The notes: generated by a model not told the origin, from the sequence alone. A stretch of DNA of 7,649 nt from Acidobacteriota bacterium (GCA_021786455.1 JAJYNF010000042.1:1-7649), one strand, 5' to 3'; counted from the stretch's first letter, positions 1-6,813 are shown. Numbers and translations are program-made.

Positions 1-2
1 AG

Positions 3-536
3 CGCGGGGGTATTGCGCAGGCCTTAGTGAACAATCCCGAACTTATTTTCCTCGACGAGCCGTTGTCCGGCCTGGACCCGTTGGGGCGCCGCGAGGTGAG
101 AAACCTTATCCTCCAGCTCAAGACGGAGGGGAAGACCGTCTTTTTCTCGACCCATATTTTGCCGGACGCTGAGACCTTGTGCGACCGAGTCGCGGTGCTC
201 AATCGCGGCCGGTTGCACGGATGTGGCGAGCTTCACGCCCTCCTGCAATCGGACACCTCCGCTACCGAAATCGTTTTAGAGAATCCATCTCCCGAGGTGC
301 TTCGCGCCGTGGCGCCTTTCTGTCCGTCCCCGATTCGCACGGGAGCTCGAGTGCGCGCGGTGCTCTCTACGCCGTCCGACGTCGAGAAGTGCCTGCAAGC
401 GGTGTTCGCTCTCCACGCGAAATTGATTTCTCTAAACCCCGTGGGGATATCGCTCGAAGATTATTTCATGAAGCAAGTTGGCGCGTCGGACGATCCCGGC
501 CAAGCTGCTCCAGAGGCCAAGCCGGTTGCCCGCTGA
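3..536 (+). CDS. ABC exporter ATP-binding subunit, 3' part (5' end outside window)
   Basis: This is the C-terminal part of an ABC ATPase that powers export through the ABC-2 permease encoded next. The frame is open to the left edge, so the gene starts upstream. The GTG at 27 falls inside the conserved stretch after the signature motif and is not a real start. The visible 177 residues begin with RGGIAQALVNNP, the helix that follows the ABC signature. Then come Walker B (LIFLDEP, residues 14-20, catalytic Glu19), the D-loop (SGLDP, 22-26) and the H-loop (STH, His51). Walker A, the Q-loop and the signature lie outside the window. Residues from about 80 form the variable C-terminal extension common in NatA/CcmA-like exporter ATPases. 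The last residues are Ala/Pro-rich and probably disordered. The gap to the permease ATG is 8 bp, which indicates an operon. The substrate cannot be told from sequence. Confidence 0.95.
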   Translation, partial: RGGIAQALVNNPELIFLDEPLSGLDPLGRREVRNLILQLKTEGKTVFFSTHILPDAETLCDRVAVLNRGRLHGCGELHALLQSDTSATEIVLENPSPEVLRAVAPFCPSPIRTGARVRAVLSTPSDVEKCLQAVFALHAKLISLNPVGISLEDYFMKQVGASDDPGQAAPEAKPVAR

Positions 537-544
537 GAGGTTGT

Positions 545-1324
545 ATGTTGTCCAGGATTTCGACCATCGCGCTCCACACCTTCAAGGAATCGGTCCGCGA
601 GAAGGTGCTTTACAACTTGATCGGCTTTGCGTTGCTGTTAATCGCGGCAGCGGTCTTATTCGGCAGCATCTCCATCGGCGTGGATAAGATGATGCTGGTG
701 AACCTGGGCCTGAGCTCGATTAGCGTTTTTGGCCTGCTAATGTCCATTTTCATTGGCATTGGCCTGGTCTCGAAGGAAATCGAACGCAGAACGATTTACA
801 ACATCCTTTCCAAGCCGGTGGCGAGGTTTGAATTCATTATCGGAAAATACCTCGGGTTGCTTTTAACCCTAGCCATCAACACGGCCGTCATGACTGTGGG
901 TTTTTACGCAGCCCTGTTTTACCTGCAGCGCGGGCTGACGCCGTCCGACTGGGTTGCCTTGCAGTGCATCTATCTTATCCTGCTCGAATTTGCAATGGTG
1001 GTGGGCGTTGCGTTGCTCTTTTCCTCGGTCACGACGCCTATTCTCTCCGCGACTTTTACGTTTTGTATTTATGTCATCGGCAATTTCCTCTCTGATATTC
1101 GAGGCTTCGGCCGGGAAAGCCGAAACGCGCTGTTGGGCAAGCTGACGGCGGCGCTGTACTATCTGCTGCCGAACTTCCACGATTTTCAAACGATTTCCAA
1201 AGCCGCTCACGGCATCGCCGCGCCGCGTTATCTTGTGACGGCAAACTCGCTCTATGCTTTGTTGTACGTCACGATTCTGGTTGCCGCCGCGGTGTTGATT
1301 TTCGAAGCCAAGGAATTCCGTTGA
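545..1324 (+). CDS. ABC-2 type exporter permease
   Basis: This is an integral membrane subunit, 259 residues, that pairs with the ATPase encoded just upstream. I chose ATG 545 because GAGAGG (535-540) sits 4 bases before it, and because the longer in-frame reading back to 179 only overlaps the ATPase gene. Six hydrophobic segments are visible at about residues 22-42, 53-75, 101-126, 138-160, 162-184 and 233-253, the usual ABC-2 count. The segment KEIERRTIYNILSKPVAR (77-94), between the second and third spans, is the typical cytoplasmic element of ABC-2 permeases (compare 'E...GTL..LLSKPVSR'). A soluble loop of about 50 residues separates the last two spans. The stop TGA (1322-1324) overlaps the TTG start of the following gene, so the two are probably translationally coupled. 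The cargo is unknown; the family includes Na+, drug, lipid and polysaccharide exporters. Confidence 0.93.
   Translation: MLSRISTIALHTFKESVREKVLYNLIGFALLLIAAAVLFGSISIGVDKMMLVNLGLSSISVFGLLMSIFIGIGLVSKEIERRTIYNILSKPVARFEFIIGKYLGLLLTLAINTAVMTVGFYAALFYLQRGLTPSDWVALQCIYLILLEFAMVVGVALLFSSVTTPILSATFTFCIYVIGNFLSDIRGFGRESRNALLGKLTAALYYLLPNFHDFQTISKAAHGIAAPRYLVTANSLYALLYVTILVAAAVLIFEAKEFR
1310..1323 (+). promoter_or_regulatory. Ribosome-binding site and TTGA stop/start overlap
   Basis: AAGGA at 1310-1314 lies 6 bases before TTG 1321, inside the end of the permease gene. The TTG shares bases with the permease TGA (1322-1324). This spacing supports TTG 1321 as the start of the next gene over the in-frame GTG at 1336, and it suggests translational coupling. 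Confidence 0.6.
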
Positions 1325-2223
1325 GCTCCGAGTCCGTGAATTCGAAACCCAGGGCGCGGATCCAAACGGTCTGCGGTTTGATCGTGCTCGGAGCGTTCGC
1401 CGCGCTCTGGCCGCTCCAGCGAGCGATAGACCGCGGGCTCAAGCGGTTACCGGCCACTCAAACCACGCTGTATTTCACTTCCGGCCATGTTCTCCGCCGC
1501 TGGGCAATTGGCTACAACGGCCTGCTGGCAGACCTCTATTGGACGCGAGCCGTACAATACTACGGGAGGAGGCGACTAGCTGGCGCCAAGCACTACCCGC
1601 TTCTGGGAGACTTATTGCGGACCGCCACGGACCTTGACCCGCACTTGCTGATTGCCTATCGCTTTGGCGCCATCTTCCTTTCGGAAAAGTCTCCCCACGG
1701 CGCGGGCGAACCCCAAGCGGCGCTTCAACTCATTCGGCGCGGCATCGTGGCCAATCCCGGTTACTGGCGCCTGTGGGAAGACCTTGGCTTCACCTACTAC
1801 TGGGACCTGAAAGATTATCCCATGGCGGCGCATGCCTTCGAGACGGGCAGTCGCCAACCGGGCGCTTACGTCTGGATGAAAACCATGGCGGCCGCGGTGG
1901 CCGCCAAGGGAGGAGAAATCAACACCTCCCGCCTGCTTTGGGCGGAGATTTACCAGACCGCGCAGACCCGAGACGTGCGGGCCAGCGCCCTCGCCCACCT
2001 CACCGCCCTCGACGCCGAGCAGCAGATTTTAACGTTAACCCGGCTCGTCCAGAGGTACCGGCGCGCAACCGGCCACTTGCCGTCTTCTTTTAGCGATATG
2101 GTCTCCGCCGGTTATCTTCGCAAAATTCCCTTGGACCCCACCGGCGCGCCCTATGTTTTCTCAGCCGACGGCCGAGTGCGCTTGGCACCAAACTCGAAGG
2201 TTGATTTGAGCTTGCTTCCTTAG
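1321..2223 (+). CDS. Membrane-anchored TPR-like protein with a pseudopilin-like C-terminus
   Basis: The protein has 300 residues and no firm function. After a basic N-terminus, one hydrophobic segment (about 15-34) looks like an uncleaved signal anchor, which would place the rest in the periplasm. The core 55-230 is helical and TPR-like. It contains GYNGLLADLYWTRAVQYYGR (64-83), a DPHLLIAYRFGAIFL unit (106-120), and a unit around 146-178 with GYWRLWEDLGFTYYWDLKDYPMAA-like spacing. The C-terminus (about 233-290) differs: a helix is followed by TGHLPSSFSDMVSAGYL and IPLDPTGAPYVF. That resembles the C-terminal region of type II secretion pseudopilins (GspG-like 'P..L..L...GYL...P.DPWG.PY'). I recall proteins of this kind beside ABC exporter genes in Acidobacteriota. 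Start/stop overlap with the permease suggests it serves the exporter, perhaps as a periplasmic partner, but this is inference. Confidence 0.85.
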   Translation: MSSESVNSKPRARIQTVCGLIVLGAFAALWPLQRAIDRGLKRLPATQTTLYFTSGHVLRRWAIGYNGLLADLYWTRAVQYYGRRRLAGAKHYPLLGDLLRTATDLDPHLLIAYRFGAIFLSEKSPHGAGEPQAALQLIRRGIVANPGYWRLWEDLGFTYYWDLKDYPMAAHAFETGSRQPGAYVWMKTMAAAVAAKGGEINTSRLLWAEIYQTAQTRDVRASALAHLTALDAEQQILTLTRLVQRYRRATGHLPSSFSDMVSAGYLRKIPLDPTGAPYVFSADGRVRLAPNSKVDLSLLP

Positions 2224-2255
2224 TGACGGATGGATTAAGCCGAGGCTCGTGGGCC

Positions 2256-2272
2256 ACCTTGGCTGGCCAGGT
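2256..2272 (+). repeat. Small inverted repeat (ACCT..GG / CC..AGGT)
   Basis: The sequence ACCTTGG CTGG CCAGGT can fold into a 6-bp stem with one bulged T and a 4-base loop. It lies 33 bases after the stop of the TPR-like gene. There is no run of T after it, so it may be an RNA 3'-end stabilising hairpin or chance. Confidence 0.25.
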
Positions 2273-2293
2273 TGCGGCAGCCGACGATTGGCC

Positions 2294-2348
2294 CCGGCGG
2301 CATGAGAAAAGACGCGGCGCGGTTGAGGCTCGCTTGGCCCGCCGCCGG
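2294..2348 (+). repeat. 8-bp perfect inverted repeat upstream of the TMTC-like gene
   Basis: CCGGCGGC (2294-2301) and GCCGCCGG (2341-2348) are exact reverse complements separated by 39 bases. The second arm lies 23 bases before the ATG at 2372. In the mRNA it could form a stem that affects access to the start, which has no clear Shine-Dalgarno. GC-rich 8-mers pair by chance fairly often in DNA of this composition, so support is weak. Confidence 0.25.
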
Positions 2349-2371
2349 AAGCCGAACGGCTCACCGTCAAG

Positions 2372-4366
2372 ATGACTGACCACGCTCAAAACACGGCAAA
2401 GCCGGCCGTCGCGGTCCATCGGGGCCACTACCTCGGCCGCGCCCCGATTGCCTATTGGGTCATTCTGGCGGCCGTCGCCATCCTGCCTTATCTGAATTCT
2501 CTTTTTAACGGCTTCGTTTATGACGATAGTCGCCAGATTCTTGCCAACCCTTATCTCCGCAGTTGGCGCTTCTTGCCAAAAGTTTTTAGCACTACGGTCT
2601 GGTCGTTCGTGGGGGCCCAAGGCGTCACCAACTACTATCGTCCGATGATGACGCTCGGTTACCTTGTCTGTTACCAAATCTTCGGCCCAATGGCTTACGG
2701 ATTTCACTTGGTAAGCCTTCTTTTGAATGTCGGCGTGACGCTGCTGGTTTTTCAAGTGGGTCGCCGTCTGCTCGGCCAAGACGCTCCCGCGTTGATTGCG
2801 GCAGTTCTCTTCGCCTTGCATCCCATTCACACGGAAGCCGTGGATTGGATAGCCGCGGTCACGGATTTGGAAGTCACCTTCTTTTACCTCGTCACCTTCG
2901 CGTTTTTTCTCCGCCTTCCGTCGGGCCAGGGAGGCCGCTCGTCCAAGGCGGAACTCGCCATGGTCGCCAGCTTTGCCCTCACGATTCTCTCGAAAGAACA
3001 ATCCCTGACTTTTCCTCTCTTGGCCACCGTTTACGAGCACTTCTATCGGGAAGACCGCTCACAAACGTCTTTGACCCAGAAGGTTGCCCGCTACGGCCTG
3101 CTCTGGCTGATGGACTTGGCCTACGTTTTGTTCCGGGTGCGGTTCCTGGGGGCGTTCGCGCCTCGATTGCAAATGTCCAGCCTCACAACTTATCAAATCT
3201 TCCTCTCTGCCATCGCGCTGGTCGGCCAATATCTGGGAAAACTCTTCTGGCCGGTTCGATTATGCGCCTACTACATGTTCCACAAGAGCGTGAGCTGGCA
3301 TGACCCCCACGTGCTCTTGGGAATCCTCGGCTTGCTGATCTCGGCCGCCGTCTTCGTCTGGCTATGGCGGCATCAGCGCGCCGCTTCCTTCGGTCTGATT
3401 TGGATGTTTCTGACGCTCAGCCCAGTGCTCGACGCCCGCTTCCTCGCGGGCAATGTTTTTGCTGAACGTTACTTGTATTTGCCGTCGGTCGGCTTTGCTT
3501 GGAGCGCCGGATGGGGCGCCGTTCGGCTCTGGCGTTCCCTTCAAGCGCGTCCACGGCTTCGCTGGGGCTTGGCTTTGGCCGCCGCTGCCTTAGCGGTGCT
3601 CTCGGTGATTCGGATTATCAGGAGGAATCACGTCTGGAGAAACAACCATACCCTTTACACCGAAACCTTAAAGCTCTCTCCCGACGCCACTCACATTCGC
3701 AACGACCTGGGGGTGACTTGCTGGAACGAGGGCAACTATGCTTGCTCGGGCGAACAATGGCGCCTGATTTTGGACCTGACGCCCCACGATCCGATTGCGC
3801 TTTCCAATCTCGGCCTGTATGATGCTCAGAAGAAACAATATCAAAAAGCCGCGCATTATTTTCGCCTCGCCATGCGTATTGCTCCGATCTACACGGATCC
3901 GCACACAAATCTCGGCAACGTTTATGAGAAGCAGGGAAAGCTCGCGTCCGCGCAGCGGCAATTTGAGGCTGCGGCCATTCTGTCTCCTCTTTTCCCGGCC
4001 ACCCACAACGATCTTGCCAAGATATACGCCGAGGAAGGGAAAATCGCTCAGGCCGAGGAGCAATATCGCGTCTCCCGCCTTGTCGAGCCGAATTACCCGG
4101 CTGACGACGGCCTAGCCGGTTTGCTCCTGCGCCAAGGGGACGTCGCGGGCGCAGAGCGCAACTATCGCAGGGCAATTAAGCTCTACCCGTTGGACTACCA
4201 TGCTCACTTTGGCCTCGCGCGCATCGCCCTCGCCGCCGGCCACCACGCCGCCGCCCTGCGAGAGTATCAGCGCGGCCTCTTGACGGACCCGCGCAACGCC
4301 GCGGCTCTCGCCGCCGTCCAAAAATTGAGGATCCAACTCCAACATGCAAATCTCAATCCTCGGTAG
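2372..4366 (+). CDS. TMTC-like GT-C membrane glycosyltransferase with C-terminal TPRs
   Basis: The 664-residue protein has an N-terminal multi-spanning region (about 26-415, roughly ten hydrophobic segments) and a soluble C-terminal domain of six TPRs. The repeats lie at about 439-472, 474-506, 508-540, 542-574, 576-607 and 609-641. Membrane-domain motifs match the TMTC/PMT-like GT-C superfamily. They are FVYDDSRQI (48-56) with the Asp pair in the first external loop, NYYRPMMTL (87-95), LHPIHTEAVDWIAAVTDL (149-166) and AERYLYLPSVGF (364-375). Animal TMTC proteins with this architecture are O-mannosyltransferases that use a lipid-linked sugar. By analogy this protein would move a sugar from a polyprenyl carrier to an exported protein or lipid. 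Donor and acceptor are not visible. ATG 2372 is the first start codon after the in-frame stop at 2324; its ribosome-binding site is weak. The 3' end overlaps the lolA-like gene by 23 bp. Confidence 0.88.
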   Translation: MTDHAQNTAKPAVAVHRGHYLGRAPIAYWVILAAVAILPYLNSLFNGFVYDDSRQILANPYLRSWRFLPKVFSTTVWSFVGAQGVTNYYRPMMTLGYLVCYQIFGPMAYGFHLVSLLLNVGVTLLVFQVGRRLLGQDAPALIAAVLFALHPIHTEAVDWIAAVTDLEVTFFYLVTFAFFLRLPSGQGGRSSKAELAMVASFALTILSKEQSLTFPLLATVYEHFYREDRSQTSLTQKVARYGLLWLMDLAYVLFRVRFLGAFAPRLQMSSLTTYQIFLSAIALVGQYLGKLFWPVRLCAYYMFHKSVSWHDPHVLLGILGLLISAAVFVWLWRHQRAASFGLIWMFLTLSPVLDARFLAGNVFAERYLYLPSVGFAWSAGWGAVRLWRSLQARPRLRWGLALAAAALAVLSVIRIIRRNHVWRNNHTLYTETLKLSPDATHIRNDLGVTCWNEGNYACSGEQWRLILDLTPHDPIALSNLGLYDAQKKQYQKAAHYFRLAMRIAPIYTDPHTNLGNVYEKQGKLASAQRQFEAAAILSPLFPATHNDLAKIYAEEGKIAQAEEQYRVSRLVEPNYPADDGLAGLLLRQGDVAGAERNYRRAIKLYPLDYHAHFGLARIALAAGHHAAALREYQRGLLTDPRNAAALAAVQKLRIQLQHANLNPR

Positions 4367-5042
4367 AACTACGGCTTTTTTATTTATCCCGTTGGCAGCC
4401 TTCGCTCTTTTCCCCCGCGCCGCGCCAGCTTCAGCCGCTCCGAGCCGGGTATCCAGCCTCCCGCTCCACGCTTTCCTGCGCAAAGTGGAAAATAGCTATA
4501 ACGGCGTGCGAGCCTTGCGCGCCCGCTTCGTCCAAACCTATGTTTCAGGAGGCAGTCGGCGAACCGAATCGGGAACCGTCCTCTTTGCCCGCGGCGGCCG
4601 CATGCGTTGGGATTATCTTCAGCCCCAGGCCAAGCTCTTCCTCACCGACGGCAAGCAGGCTTTGCTTTATCTCCCCGCGATGGGCCAGCTCGATCGTTCC
4701 TCAGTGAAGAAGAGCGAGGATTATCGCGTTCCTTTTCGCTTGCTGCTGATGCGACTTCATCTTCGCAAGTACTTTTCCAAAATCAAGGATGCGCCCGCTG
4801 CCCTGTCTCACCCGCCCGGCAATCGTGTGCTGCTGGCTATCCCCAAAGGCGGCGCCCGTTCGGGCTACCGTCGCGTTCTAATGGAGTTCGATACCCGCCT
4901 GAACCTCCGTCGGCTCGTCCTTACCTACTCGGACGGCAGCACCATGGACTTTCGCTTCGGCCATATCGAGCGCAACCCGCCCCTCGCCCCAAGCGCCTTC
5001 GCCTTCCATCCGCCCCCAGGCACTGAGATTATTCAGCAGTAG
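4344..5042 (+). CDS. lolA: LolA-family outer-membrane lipoprotein carrier
   Basis: The protein has 232 residues, close to the usual LolA length. A signal peptide is clear: a basic start, a hydrophobic core at about 10-24, and probable cleavage after ASA (29-31) near residue 31-32. The mature protein shows the LolA pattern: helix HAFLRKVENSYNGVRALRARFVQTY (42-66), then SGTVLFARGGRMRWDY (76-91), then KLFLTDGKQALLYLPAMGQL (97-116). The C-terminal half has the amphipathic strands expected of the half-barrel (LVLTYSDGSTMDFRF, 191-205). LolA ferries lipoproteins through the periplasm from the inner-membrane LolCDE complex to the outer membrane. LolCDE and LolB genes are not in this window. ATG 4344 lies inside the end of the upstream gene (23-bp overlap). 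The nearest SD-like GAGG (4327-4330) is too far upstream, so translation is probably coupled. A diverged LolA-like protein with a specialised cargo is possible. Confidence 0.88.
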   Translation: MQISILGRTTAFLFIPLAAFALFPRAAPASAAPSRVSSLPLHAFLRKVENSYNGVRALRARFVQTYVSGGSRRTESGTVLFARGGRMRWDYLQPQAKLFLTDGKQALLYLPAMGQLDRSSVKKSEDYRVPFRLLLMRLHLRKYFSKIKDAPAALSHPPGNRVLLAIPKGGARSGYRRVLMEFDTRLNLRRLVLTYSDGSTMDFRFGHIERNPPLAPSAFAFHPPPGTEIIQQ

Positions 5043-5095
5043 CCGTCTCAATTCACCGGCTGACGCCTGCAAAAGATAGTGACAACTCTGACCGT

Positions 5096-5129
5096 AGCGC
5101 CGGCGTCCCCACCGGCGCCTTTCGGCGCT
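5096..5129 (+). repeat. GC-rich palindromic element, possibly a dispersed REP-like repeat
   Basis: GCGCCGG (5097-5103) and CCGGCGC (5112-5118) form a perfect 7-bp stem around an 8-base loop. A competing 5-bp hairpin, GCGCC TTTC GGCGC (5115-5128), shares the second arm. AGCGCC (5096-5101) is also the reverse complement of GGCGCT (5124-5129). The core GTAGCGCCGGCGTCCC resembles a 'TAGCGCCGGCGTC..GCCGGCGC' element that I recall as repeated between genes in some Acidobacteriota and Verrucomicrobiota. That recollection needs a genome search. It lies 54 bases after the lolA-like stop and could protect the mRNA 3' end. Confidence 0.45.
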
Positions 5130-5320
5130 CGAGGCTTGCGCTGAGCGGCGCGAAGGCTCTTCTCGGAGAATTTGCCCATTGCCCGGCGCGTCGTGCCGTG
5201 CTGCTGATGCTCCAGCCGCTCGCCCACCGCCATCATTCGCGCTTGGGAGAGTGGCAACGCGCAAGCGGCCCCCATCGCCGGCAAGTTATCATGGCGGCCT
5301 GCGCGCGGCGGTGGCCCGGT

Positions 5321-5350
5321 TTGAGCGGTGCGTTAGCGATTTGCTATCAT
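5321..5350 (+). promoter_or_regulatory. Candidate sigma70 promoter for the radical SAM gene
   Basis: TTGAGC (5321-5326, 4 of 6 consensus matches) is followed after 18 bases by TATCAT (5345-5350, 5 of 6 matches). A start of transcription near 5357 would give a leader of about 38 bases before ATG 5395. Position in the gap before a new transcription unit fits. No operator was recognised. Confidence 0.4.
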
Positions 5351-5394
5351 GGATGGTGTCGAAGCAGTGATAAGACACTTTTGGCTGCGAGAGC

Positions 5395-6813
5395 ATGAAG
5401 GTTCTCCTAATCTCGACCTACGAGCTGGGACGGCAACCGTTCGGATTGGCGTCACCGGCGGCATGGCTCGAACAAGCGGGAGCATCCGTCGAGTGCGCCG
5501 ACCTCTCTCGGCAGGCGCTGCCAGAGGACGCGGTTCGTAGCGCCGATCTCGTTGGCTTCTACGTTCCGATGCACACGGCCACGCGATTGGCGCTTCAAGT
5601 ATTGCCGCAGGTTCGCGCCTTGAATCCGCGTGCCCATATTTGCTTTTACGGGCTTTACGGGCCGGTGAACGAAGCTTACCTTCGCGGGCAGGGGGCGGAA
5701 ACGATTTTGGGAGGGGAGTTTGAAGCTGGTCTGGTTTCAATCGTTCAACGGTTGGCTGGAAACGGCTCGACGGCCCAATCCGAGCCGGTGGTTTCGCTCG
5801 CGCGCCAATCGTTTGTCGTGCCGGAGCGCCGCGGGCTTCCACCGCTGGCCCAATACGCCCATCTGAATCATCCCGACGCCAGGCCACGCGTCGTGGGTTA
5901 CACAGAAGCGAGCCGGGGCTGCAAGCACCTTTGCCGCCACTGCCCAATCGTGGCGGTTTACCGCGGGGTCTTTCGAATCGTGCAACGCGAAGTGGTGCTG
6001 GAAGACATTCACCGGCAGGTTGCCGCTGGCGCCGAACACATTACCTTCGGCGACCCCGATTTCTTTAACGGCATTCGCCACGCCGTCGAACTCGCCCGGG
6101 CGCTTCATCGCGAGTTCCCGAAACTCACCTATGATGTAACCATCAAAATCGAACACCTGTTGCGCCACGCCGAGCATCTCAGCACGTTGCGGGAAACCGG
6201 CTGCGTGCTGGTAACGAGCGCCGCCGAGTCAGTGGAGGACGCCATTCTCCAGAAACTTGCCAAAGGGCATACGCTTGCCGATTTTGTCGCCGTGGTTAAC
6301 CTTTGCCGCGAAGCGGGGCTCGCGTTATCGCCTACGTTTGTTGCCTTTACGCCATGGACCACCCCGGCGGGTTACCAGAATCTGCTGGCACGGATAGGGG
6401 AGCTTGACTTGATCGAGCAAGTAGCGCCCATCCAACTCGCCATCCGGCTGCTGATTCCCGCGGGGTCGCGGTTGCTGGAGCTTGAGGAAATTCGGCGGCT
6501 CGTCGGCCCTTTTGATGAAGAGGCGCTTGTGTATCCCTGGCGGAATCCTCATGCTGAAGTGGACGCTCTGGCCGGAGACGTTCTGAAGGGGGTCATGGAA
6601 GGTGAAAAACGTCGGCTGACCCGGCGTGAGATTTTCGAAGACGTCTGGAAAATCTCCCACCAAACCTTTAATTTGCCCGTGCCGCGCCTGCCGGGGGTTG
6701 CTGATCTGGTTTCGCGCGCCGCAATTCCGTATTTAACCGAACCCTGGTACTGTTGAGCCGAACCAATGCGGGACCAGTTGGTCCCCACCGAACCCGCTCA
6801 GGCGTTGGTTTGA
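5395..6813 (+). CDS. CUAEP-tail radical SAM selenoprotein with B12-binding-like N-terminal domain
   Basis: The 472-residue reading includes selenocysteine at 454, encoded by TGA 6754-6756. A standard reading stops there at 453. Residues 1-120 form a B12-binding-like Rossmann domain (MKVLLIST start, DLVGFYVPMHT at 51-61, GGEFE at 106-110). It lacks the DxHxxG motif of base-off cobalamin binding. The radical SAM domain follows: ASRGCKHLCRHCP carries Cys176, Cys180 and Cys183, a CxxxCxxC [4Fe-4S] site, and ITFGDPDFF (216-224) is the next conserved strand. SAM is presumably cleaved to a 5'-deoxyadenosyl radical. The tail reads WYC-Sec-AEP, then 15 residues to TGA 6811-6813. I recall an NCBI family named for a CUAEP/CCAEP tail; I know of no assigned reaction. 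The adjacent Cys453-Sec454 pair could form a selenosulfide. ATG 5395 is chosen from the typical N-terminus; its SD is weak (GAGAG, 1-base spacing). An ATP-grasp gene follows 118 bp downstream. Confidence 0.9.
6754..6756 (+). other. In-frame TGA read as selenocysteine (Sec454)
   Basis: The codons are TGT-TGA-GCC-GAA-CCA, that is Cys-TGA-Ala-Glu-Pro. The frame stays open for 18 more codons to TGA 6811-6813. The CUAEP match and the SECIS-like hairpin at the right distance are independent lines of support. Reading it as selenocysteine requires SelA, SelB, tRNA-Sec and SelD elsewhere in the genome, which cannot be seen here. Confidence 0.85.
6767..6787 (+). promoter_or_regulatory. Bacterial SECIS-like hairpin
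   Basis: GGGACC (6770-6775) and GGTCCC (6780-6785) form a perfect 6-bp stem around the tetraloop AGTT (6776-6779). With C6769 bulged, G6768-C6786 and T6767-A6787 extend it. Counting the T of the TGA as 1, the loop G and U fall at 24 and 25, against 23 and 24 in E. coli fdhF. Bacterial SECIS elements recruit SelB through such an apical GU and a nearby bulge. In fdhF the bulge is U17; here it would be C at position 16. The element lies within the coding sequence, as is normal in bacteria. Confidence 0.8.

Larger units (their letters stand above)
2224..2371. other. Intergenic region between the exporter cluster and the TMTC-like gene
   Basis: The 148-bp gap separates the exporter cluster from the TMTC-like/lolA unit. 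It begins with a second stop codon (TGA 2224) directly after the TAG. No T-tract follows either of its inverted repeats, so I do not call an intrinsic terminator. I could not find a convincing -35/-10 pair. A promoter for the next gene may still be here, because the preceding cluster ends well before it. Confidence 0.5.
5043..5394. other. 352-bp intergenic region before the radical SAM gene
   Basis: No gene is supported here. Short open frames on both strands have Arg/Pro/Ala-rich translations that resemble no family I know. The left part holds the palindromic element at 5097-5129. The right part holds a candidate promoter (5321-5350). TATCATGG occurs twice (5287-5294 and 5345-5352), probably by chance. 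I saw no T-tract terminator after the lolA-like gene. Confidence 0.6.

Noticed and set aside
27..29. GTG as the start of the ABC ATPase
   Set aside because: It falls in the middle of a conserved helix; the frame continues to the left edge with family-like residues.
179..544. Long N-terminal extension of the permease
   Set aside because: It overlaps the ATPase gene in another frame, is Arg/Ser-rich, and ATG 545 has a good SD and a typical N-terminus.
2090..3040. 316-codon reverse-strand ORF
   Set aside because: It is an Arg-rich shadow of the TPR-like and TMTC-like genes and has no recognisable motif.
5097..5128. Rho-independent terminator after lolA
   Set aside because: The hairpins are good but no T-tract follows, so only a palindromic element is called.
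5048..5370. Pseudogene remnant in the intergenic region
   Set aside because: Translations of both strands gave no recognisable protein fragment.
5349..5540. 63-codon ORF beginning at ATG 5349
   Set aside because: It runs out of frame into the radical SAM gene and shows no motif or SD.
5395..6756. Radical SAM CDS ending at TGA 6754-6756
   Set aside because: The AEP after the TGA, the Cys before it and the SECIS-like hairpin make read-through as selenocysteine the better reading.
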